From positions 10,563,001 through 10,627,000 of the forward strand of contig OU015657.1 of NCBI GenBank assembly GCA_907165275.2: a stretch of 64,000 nt of DNA. The letters are read 5' to 3'. Of the stretch, positions 57,921 to 64,000 are shown piece by piece. Both the position numbers and the translations under genes were made by a program. Below the pieces are notes generated by a model. It searched no databases and was not told the origin of the DNA. It worked only from the letters and a program-made list of their open reading frames with translations. Every line of letters starts with the position of its first letter. Within the stretch, counting starts at the first letter, position 1. Source of the stretch: Zygaena filipendulae (Eukaryota; Arthropoda; Insecta; Lepidoptera; Zygaenidae).

Positions 57921-58182
57921 TAGTCCGTCTTGTAGATTATTAAAAAATATTGGACACGTACTTTTTCTTTTTTTACGTAATCAAAAAATAACGGCGATAT
58001 ATTGAGTTGATATTTCGCGTGACGTCACTATTCTGACAGTTTGTATGGCGGTTTTGCGGTTAGTGACGTCACGACCTCCTCATCCCAAACTTTAATGCGC
58101 TTTATCTCTGTATATTTTAATTTATTTAAAAAAGCAAAAAATACGTGTCTATTGTTTTTTTATTTTCTAACTGACGGACTAA
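57921..58182. mobile_element. TAGTCCGT...ACGGACTA MITE in the C-D intron
   Basis: Starts TAGTCCGTCTTGTAGATTAT and ends CTAACTGACGGACTA. It is longer than the copy at 7518-7668 because it keeps an inner segment with 'gtgacgtcactattctgaca' and 'agtgacgtcacgacctcc', i.e. two inverted TGACGTCA sites. Confidence 0.8.
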
Positions 58183-58218
58183 TTAGAATTTTGATTTTCA
58201 ATAGTAGACAACATCCCT

Positions 58219-58248
58219 ATTGAGGTCGATAAGCCTATCGACCTCAAT
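58219..58248. repeat. Perfect 13-bp hairpin
   Basis: ATTGAGGTCGATA and TATCGACCTCAAT are exact reverse complements around an AGCC loop. Weaker complementarity (acaaca/tgttgt) extends outward. It lies in the intron between exons C and D. A second weaker hairpin follows at 58267-58292. Confidence 0.75.
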
Positions 58249-58292
58249 TATTGTTGTGAACTTGTATATGACTAGCCACTAGCCAGTCATAT

Positions 58293-58747
58293 TTCAAATG
58301 CCGTAGTTAAAAAAAAACAATGAACCGATATCATGGAATTGAAAATGTGGTGATACCATATGAGTTACGTAGTAGGTAGATACGCACACCCGGTATAAAC
58401 CCAAGCACCGGGTTTAAACCGGGCTGATTGCTCATCTATACCTACCTCATGCTCACATTCATTTGTTTTTGTGCTTAAATTTTATTTCAAACGAAATATT
58501 CAATGAAACTAGGTATATCGCTCTATGTATAATATCTCCATTCTACAGTAAATATCTTGCTATTTTCCCGCGATTTCATTTGCGTCACCACTGGCTAAGT
58601 GCACATACTTCACTTTATTTTTTTAATTCTGGCTTCTATTAATGACTGGCATAACATTTCCGCCAATGTCAAGTTGTGGATAGTCGCACTATGAGCACAT
58701 TTTACCTCAATGATTAGCAAGCCCAAGCAAAGGTTACTGAAACCCAC
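58293..58747. other. Intron sequence between exons C and D
   Basis: Contains 'acccggtataaacccaagca' with 'ccgggtttaaaccggg', a short self-complementary patch near 58388-58425. Nothing else seen. Confidence 0.4.
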
Positions 58748-58966
58748 CTTCCTGGCATCTCTATGCTCCAACCGGTCGTATCTGGTTGTCCTCGCGGACG
58801 GTTTCCGCGGCGGTCTCGGCAACGCGGAGGGAGGGGGCGGCAGGCTCGAGGACCTGGTCTGCTGGGAGGCGCGGCCCTGGCGCTCCAGCAGGAGAGCCTC
58901 TTCGCCCCGCCCCACCGTGCCGCGACCGCCCACCGTGCCCAACCCCGGGAAGCAGCAAAGGCCACG
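58748..58966 (-). CDS. Internal exon C: Ser/Pro-rich, 73 codons
   Basis: On the minus strand the exon follows 'cacgttttccag' and ends before GTGGGTTT. The 219 nt are 73 codons in phase 0 at both ends and join directly to exon D. The frame reads RGLCCFPGLGTVGGRGTV, GRGEEALLLERQGRASQQTR, SSSLPPPPSALPRPPRKPSA, then RTTRYDRLEHRDARK. The SLPPPPSALPRPPRKP run is a poly-proline stretch of the sort bound by SH3 or WW domains; the rest is probably disordered. Another frame (GRSRHGGAGRRGSPAG...) hits a TAG at about 58757. No family recognised. The acceptor has a weak pyrimidine tract. Whether it belongs to the gene of exons A/B is open. Confidence 0.6.
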
Positions 58967-59263
58967 CTGGAAAACGTGATGTTATGCTTTGGCTTGCTGA
59001 CCTCTGTATCTGTACTTAAATATGTCGCACTCTCAGAATGTAAGTGAAGTACGTACAACTGAAAATTCCTGTAACTTCCGATTTTGCTATAAACTGATTT
59101 AAAAAAATCTTGTCTTTATTATGTTGAACCAATGCAGCAAGCACATCGCTTGTCTAATAGGGTCCCAACCAAGGTTCAAACTTTATGCAGGAAAGTTATT
59201 GAGTTAATCGACCGACGCAATAGAAAAATAAAAACACATGTGAATTAAATTAGTGATTCTTAC

Positions 59264-59292
59264 CTTCAAGTCACGGTAGCGTCGCGTCGTTG
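59264..59292 (-). CDS. Candidate 29-nt microexon
   Basis: On the minus strand, CAACGACG...GACTTGAAG is followed by GTAAGAATC, a strong donor, and preceded by 'cacgttataag' (an AG but a poor pyrimidine tract). Read as entering in phase 1 and leaving in phase 0 it encodes (A)TTRRYRDLK. This is exactly what is needed to join exon A (phase-1 donor) to exon C (phase-0 acceptor). Longer versions of this exon meet stops in every frame. The weak acceptor keeps confidence low. Confidence 0.25.
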
Positions 59293-59853
59293 CTTATAAC
59301 GTGACCATGATACGAATATGTTCGCTTCCTCATTTTTTGCACGCATGTTTATGGTAAGGAATAAACTTTGATAGATATATTTTGTTCAGTTATTTTGTGA
59401 GCTAAATAAAGCTTTTGTTTTTTGAAATCAATAAATTTAAATATAATAGGGCCTACTCCCATTTAATAAAGCAGCGTTTTTAATTCACGACTTCACATAA
59501 AAAAATATCGACCTTGTGTACTGTATGTAAGATCGAAATTTCAATAGACGAATTGTTTTAAAACGAGACTGATATGTCGGCTCCCTCCCCACAGCATTTG
59601 TAGTCGGGTTGTTTCAATTTATTCATGTAGTTAAGAAAACGTTTCTAACACTACTTCCCGATTGAGAACAAGCTTTGTGTGAAGCTAATACCGGAGTAGT
59701 CTAGTTACAGTTAACAACGTCAGTATGTATGCTATCATTGAAGCACACTCAAAACAAGCGGATACACAAGATTTAACATGTTAATTTGCAAAACACAAAT
59801 AAGGTTGGTAAATGGTATGCTTTAACCACTCAGTTATGTTTGTATAAGGGTAA

Positions 59854-60052
59854 GGGCGTGTTCACTATAAGCTTAAAGTTTACGGCTCATTTTGAGCCAT
59901 GTGAGAACGTACAATACTTATTAAAGTTGAGCGTTAACACTGGGCGTTAGGTACCCAGTTTGCGGCTAAACCCTCACCGACACGTTCAGTCGGCAGAGTT
60001 GGCCCGCAGACGGTACGCCGCGCCGCTCAGTGAGCTTAGTGTGGACACGCCC
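59854..60052. mobile_element. MITE with TAA duplication (Harbinger-like)
   Basis: TAA lies at 59851-59853 and 60053-60055. The ends are GGGCGTGTTCAC and GTGGACACGCCC, inverted with one mismatch. The 3-bp TWA-type duplication suits PIF/Harbinger derivatives. There is no coding capacity. It sits just beyond the putative end of the exon B transcript. Confidence 0.75.
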
Positions 60053-60132
60053 TAAGGAATCGTATCTAAAGAGGAGTTAACCAAGCATCTATGAACATCT
60101 ATTAAAACCACAACAAACAAAACACATGTTTT

Positions 60133-60138
60133 TTTATT
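60133..60138 (-). terminator. Poly(A) signal AATAAA with GT-rich downstream element
   Basis: On the minus strand AATAAA is followed after about 10 bases by 'catgtgttttgtttgttgtg', a good GU-rich cleavage element. This is the best-looking polyadenylation site downstream of exon B. Confidence 0.45.
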
Positions 60139-61417
60139 GTTATATTTAAAAACATGCCTTTTCAAAAATACATCGATTTACAATATATAATTAGTAAATA
60201 TTTAACATAGCTGCACTTAGTAATAAATAACGAACTATTCTTACAAAATACGACTGATGTGAGTAGGCAAATATTATGTAACTTCCTAAGAATTTTTTAT
60301 CTATAAGTAGCAACAATTAATCAATTTTTTTTAGAAAATAAACGTTTAGAAAACTTCAATTATTCTATTTGTTTCCAATCAAAATAAATATGGTGATATT
60401 AAACCGTAATTTAAATAAATATATATAATTCCAACGTAGGCTTATAATTATCTACATTATTCGAATTTACGACGCAATCAGTTCATATTATACAACAAAA
60501 AATTTGACAGCATCTATTTATAAACTTTGGCATAATTTTGTGACTAACAACCCAGTTAAATAACTTAACCACAATTTATATTTTATTGAGAAATTTTAAT
60601 GCCATTTGCTTCTATATGTATCCGTAAATTAATAGTTTTTTATTATGATACTCAACCCATCATAATATTATAATCCATTGATTTCTTATATATTTTTTAT
60701 TTTTAACAGGTTTTTTATTGACATTATTAAAAAAATAATGTAAATAAAAAATCGTTCGTTAAATCTATATGTATAGAAAAAATAATTAATAATATCATAG
60801 AAAACAATATTATTGAAGATTTAAATATGTATTTTAAATACAATAAAATATTTTTTTATTCTTATAACTAAGTATATCAGTGGAGTTTAAATATTCTATT
60901 CTATTTTATATTAGAACCTAAGCTTGACACTAATCAGCAGTTGCAGTAAGGTCACTTATTAAGGCACTGATGGAAAAACGAGAGAAGGATGGACAGATCC
61001 ATATTATATTCATTTATACAAAAAACAACGGGTTTTAAGTTGAGACTAGCATACCAGCGAAATAGTACTTACTATGTCTATTTGAAATAATTTATAAAGT
61101 AATCATAAATAACATATCCAACCATTAAAATATCAGATTTTGTCTTCTTGTGTTTAGTCCTTTAGCCTTAACTGAAAGCTTTCAGATCTGTTAAAGTGAG
61201 ATTGTTTGCATTTCAAACACTGTTTGTTGCGAAAATTTTGCCATCCTTCCCTATTCATCATCACTGGCGACTAGTCTTATGAAAAAAATCTATCAAAATT
61301 TCTAACATTTCGTTGCATAAAAAATGTAAATGTCTTTTCCACTTAAGTTTTATTTTTTTATGTAGCTAGCTGTACATTATTTATATTTGTCACACCATTT
61401 TAGTTGAAACGTCCAGG

Positions 61418-61775
61418 CAGACCTCTCTTTCCCAGTGGCCACTTTGGGCAAGTGCCCAGGGCCCCGCGATCGATAGGGGCCCCCCTCAGATCAAATACAA
61501 AGTCCCTAGTTCCTGTCAGATCACCAAACGATAACCAATATTTGTTACAAAAAAAACTTATTTAATTCGAAGAAATCGAACCTAAATTACTGACTACAAT
61601 GCCAACTTAGTAGCTTTTACATGCGCGAAGTTATTCTACTCTCGCCCAAAAGTTAGGTATTTAATCTTGTTTATCTATTTTCTTTGTCTATTCTAACAAA
61701 ATAGTGTTCTTTCAAAGTCATAGGGCCCCATTATTCTAATATGCCCAGGGTCTCCAATAGGTTAAAGACGGCCTG
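61418..61775. mobile_element. hAT-like MITE with perfect 8-bp duplication
   Basis: CGTCCAGG is present at 61410-61417 and 61776-61783. The ends read CAGACCTCTC and, complemented from the right, CAGGCCGTCT, with more similarity inward (gggcaagtgcccagggcccc against gaccctgggcat). An 8-bp target duplication and CAG start are hAT features. Non-coding. Confidence 0.8.
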
Positions 61776-62894
61776 CGTCCAGGGGCGGCCAACAACTCTT
61801 ACAGCAGTATTATTTTAATCCACATCGCAAATTCATTCATCGAAATTTAGATTTTATTTAATGAAAATTAAGATAGGACCAAAATAAATAGAAAAAGTAA
61901 GATTATAATAATACTAAAAAGTGGTGGCAAATGAGGATGGTATTAGTAGTCTTTTCATAAAATTAGAAAGGGAGTTAGATTATACAACAATCACAGAAAA
62001 AGTATTCATCGTTGTTACATAACTGACGCTAGGTACCTACGAAAATAGTGGAAATGTCTCGGAATGCGTATTATTACAATCGTATCGTTTACAATACAAC
62101 AATGTCAAACATATTTCGCATTCTTTTCATTAGAACGAAAAGAAATGAAATAATTTGAGTCACTTTAAAAATACTCAATACAATATTGAGAGCCGCTTTT
62201 TTTAATTTATCGAGTAAATTAGAGAAATGACTTTTAATTGAAATATTTACTTTAATGACAGTAAAAAGAAGTAATTTCGTTTTGGCCACTTGAAATTTGA
62301 AGATTTAAACAAATTCTAAAAACTATGATATAATTTCATTTATAAATACTGTTAGCAAATAAATACTGAAACCGCAGGGCTCTGCTTCACTATGACCAAA
62401 CAACACATCTCGCCCATAACGTGCGTTTCTAACACAAACCCAAGACTTCAGATGACAAAAAAATCACAAATCAGTATTTTATATGACATAGGACACGTTA
62501 TTTAGTTTCTTTTTTAGATAAACATATTTGGACACATGGGAGAATAATTTTGTAGCGTGTGTTAAAGCGCTTTAAGCATGACCACATATATAAATTACGA
62601 TGTACCATCGATATCATTTCAGTTGGATTACGTCCACGCTCCAGCGAAGGGACACGACCTTTCTTTGTTCTAAATTATTATATTTTTCACTGCACTAAAT
62701 GTCAATACTAAATTGGATGTTTCATTATGAAATTCCAATCGTGTGAGTAAACAGCGCGTAAAATTGGGTGTTATGGTCATAGCGAATCACGGCCTGAGAG
62801 GATTAAGGAAAAAACACTACTAACAACCTTAGTATTTCTCAAACAGTGGCATGAATCATGCGTTTCACAGTTCAGAAATGTACATGTTGTCAAC

Positions 62895-62945
62895 ATGTGT
62901 GTGCGTGTGTGTGTGTGTGTGTCTGTATGTGTGTACGTGTGCGCG
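62895..62945. repeat. (GT)n/(CA)n microsatellite
   Basis: An imperfect GT repeat on the plus strand, so CA on the transcript of exon B, beginning directly after its stop codon. Frames read through it on either strand are artefacts. Confidence 0.8.
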
Positions 62946-63091
62946 TCAGTAGTAGTTGTCGTGGTGCGAGTGCGAGTGCGCGCGCTCGTGCGGCAGGTAA
63001 CTCACGGCGGGCACGGGCGGCCGCTCCAGCCGCGACTCGAGCGCCGCCAGCTGCTCGTCCAGCCGCAGCGACGTGCTGTCGAACCCGCAAC
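62946..63091 (-). CDS. Terminal exon B, C-terminus ending HSHSHHDNYY
   Basis: On the minus strand, 'gtgtgtgcgcgtgcgcag' precedes the exon, which completes a glycine codon from exon A and reads CGFDSTSLRLDEQLAALESR, LERPPVPAVSYLPHERAH, SHSHHDNYY and TGA (62946-62948). SLRLDEQLAALESRLE has leucines in heptad-like spacing and could form a short amphipathic helix. A Pro-rich hinge and a His/Ser tail follow. GC at third positions is high and the exon borders are sharp. The phase-1 junction with exon A is exact. The family is not recognised; a cytoplasmic tail of a membrane or scaffold protein is a guess. Confidence 0.65.
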
Positions 63092-63121
63092 CTGCGCACG
63101 CGCACACACCGCTACGTTACT

Positions 63122-63272
63122 GGTCTCACTTGGCTAAAGTATTGACAAGCTATAATCGTGTCACGTGGCCAAAACATAACTTTCGATTGGACGATTTTAC
63201 ATGGTCATAATATGACATGGCGATACGTTCAGCGATAACAATTACAGATTGTCAACTTGGCTAAGGGGGCCG
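63122..63272. mobile_element. 'ccccttagccaa' MITE, copy 3, in the A-B intron
   Basis: 'cacttggctaaagtattgac' at the left and 'gtcaacttggctaagggggc' at the right are inverted ends. The inner 'cgtgtcacgtggcc' and 'gattggacgattttacatgg' match the copy at 57303-57455. Confidence 0.7.
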
Positions 63273-63671
63273 CGCTCACCCACTTGCACGCGCTCACGTA
63301 TCTCGCACAAAAGAAATAGTTGATACGGCCATCTGTGATTATCACATATTATTATTACTCGAAAATAACACGATTTTTTTCTAATTTTTGTTTCCGTTAA
63401 AGTTTTTTTCGTATCTGTTTATTCCTCCCATTAAAGTGTTAGGAGGAAAAACTCCTGGACTCAAGGTTCTCTTCTTGGATGACTTTTTCTTTCCCCAAGG
63501 GGACCCGTAGCTGATTTTCTTTACTCATTAATCTACAGGCGAAACTATATAATATTCTCCTTGCTCTTAAATCCACAAACAATGGCATCTTCTCGTAGTT
63601 ACTTATGTGAACTCAGGGTGCCAAAAGATGAATGTTTTTAAAGTTTCAGTATGTACGTATCGTGTATCTGT

Positions 63672-63838
63672 TTCTCGCAGTTTCGCCCGCGTTAATTTCA
63701 AAGATCCCTCGGGAATTCCAGGATAAAAAGTGTCAGTGTTATAAGCTATTTTATTGTAAAATTTCACTAAACTCCATTCAGTTCTTTTTGCGTGAAAGAG
63801 TAACAAACATCCATACAAACTTTCGCGTTTATGTTAGT
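63672..63838 (-). repeat. R repeat copy in the A-B intron
   Basis: 'cgcagtttcgcccgcgttaa', 'cctcgggaattccaggataa', 'aaagtgtcagtgttataagc', head 'aactttcgcgtttatgttag'. It lies only about 20 bases downstream of the exon A donor on the transcript. Confidence 0.75.
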
Positions 63839-63859
63839 GAAGAAGGATGTGTATGGTAC

Positions 63860-64000
63860 CGCTGGAGTTGTCGTTGGCGGGCGAGTAGTTGCGGCGCGCG
63901 AGGTGCCGGTAGCGGCCCGCCGCGCCGCCCACGCCGCCCACGCCGCCCACGCCCTCCGCGCTCGAGAACGACGCGCCCGACGACAGGCCCACTGCGAACC
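63860..64000 (-). CDS. Exon A, partial (runs off the window)
   Basis: The minus-strand frame reads FAVGLSSGASFSSAEGVGG, VGGVGGAAGRYRHLARRN, then YSPANDNSS and a split glycine codon. The exon ends at 63860 before GTACCATAC, a donor with only moderate match to consensus, and joins exon B in phase 1. A 9-base unit (gtgggcggc) is repeated three times, encoding Gly-Val-Gly. The region is Ser/Gly-rich and probably disordered, with a basic YRHLARRNYSP patch. GC is strongly elevated. The upstream part of the gene lies beyond the window, so identity cannot be judged here. Confidence 0.6.

Larger units (their letters stand above)
60105..62945 (-). other. Putative long 3'UTR of exon B
   Basis: After the stop at 62946-62948 the minus strand opens with a CA-repeat and then about 2.8 kb of AT-rich sequence almost free of the dispersed R repeats that fill the rest of the window. 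That suggests constraint or recent absence of insertions, with one hAT-like MITE as exception. A poly(A) signal with a GT-rich follow-on ends the region. UTR assignment is inference from these signals. Confidence 0.4.

Noticed and set aside
57558..57943. Three plus-strand frames opposite exon D
   Set aside because: GC-rich shadows. The minus strand has matching splice sites, stop and phase with exon C.
62858..63145. Frames reading through the GT repeat near exon B on both strands
   Set aside because: Low-complexity artefacts (CVCVCVC and HTHTHT runs) and shadows of exon B.

Overview
This is eukaryotic DNA, almost certainly from a moth or butterfly (Lepidoptera, perhaps a noctuoid). The evidence is AT-rich intronic or intergenic sequence with almost no long open frames, very frequent TACCTACC/GGTAGGTA runs, and dozens of copies of short dispersed repeats typical of Lepidoptera. 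Chief among these is the short repeat ending in 'gaaaccgcggggcacagctagt'. Mariner, Tc1-type, hAT-like and Harbinger-like elements, tRNA-derived SINEs and a Jockey-type LINE fragment are also present. There are no bacterial-style operons, CRISPR arrays, rRNA genes or convincing functional tRNA genes.

The only convincing host-gene sequence is at the right end, on the minus strand. Exon A (63860-64000, running off the window) splices in phase to terminal exon B (62946-63091). B encodes a tail ending ...HSHSHHDNYY and is followed by a candidate AT-rich 3'UTR with an AATAAA signal near 60135. Further downstream, exons C (58748-58966) and D (57540-57806) have matching phase-0 splice sites and encode a second Ser/Pro/Arg-rich C-terminus ending ...HHYRIQF. 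They may be an alternative C-terminus of the same gene; a 29-nt microexon candidate at 59264-59292 would repair the reading phase between A and C. Otherwise they belong to a neighbouring gene. I do not recognise the protein family.

The rest, about 1-57 kb, is repeat-rich intergenic or long-intron DNA. Some weak exon candidates stand out: 30229-30363 (+, 45 codons, good splice sites), 24586-24673 (-), a signal-peptide-like start at 1421 (+), and a strong minus-strand splice donor at 10402. Broken coding remnants are a THAP zinc-finger fragment with a frameshift (18087-18300), a 5'-truncated Jockey-type reverse transcriptase (36905-37690) and a deleted mariner transposase (42309-43107).

The most unusual features are structural. 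They include a LINE fragment unusually full of perfect stem-loops, one of which frames the YADD catalytic codons. There is also a roughly 1-kb foldback element with arms built of short direct repeats, a 430-bp double-hairpin unit present three times (two in tandem), and several families of near-perfect palindromic MITEs. Several nested insertions preserve target-site duplications, which allows the order of events to be read.
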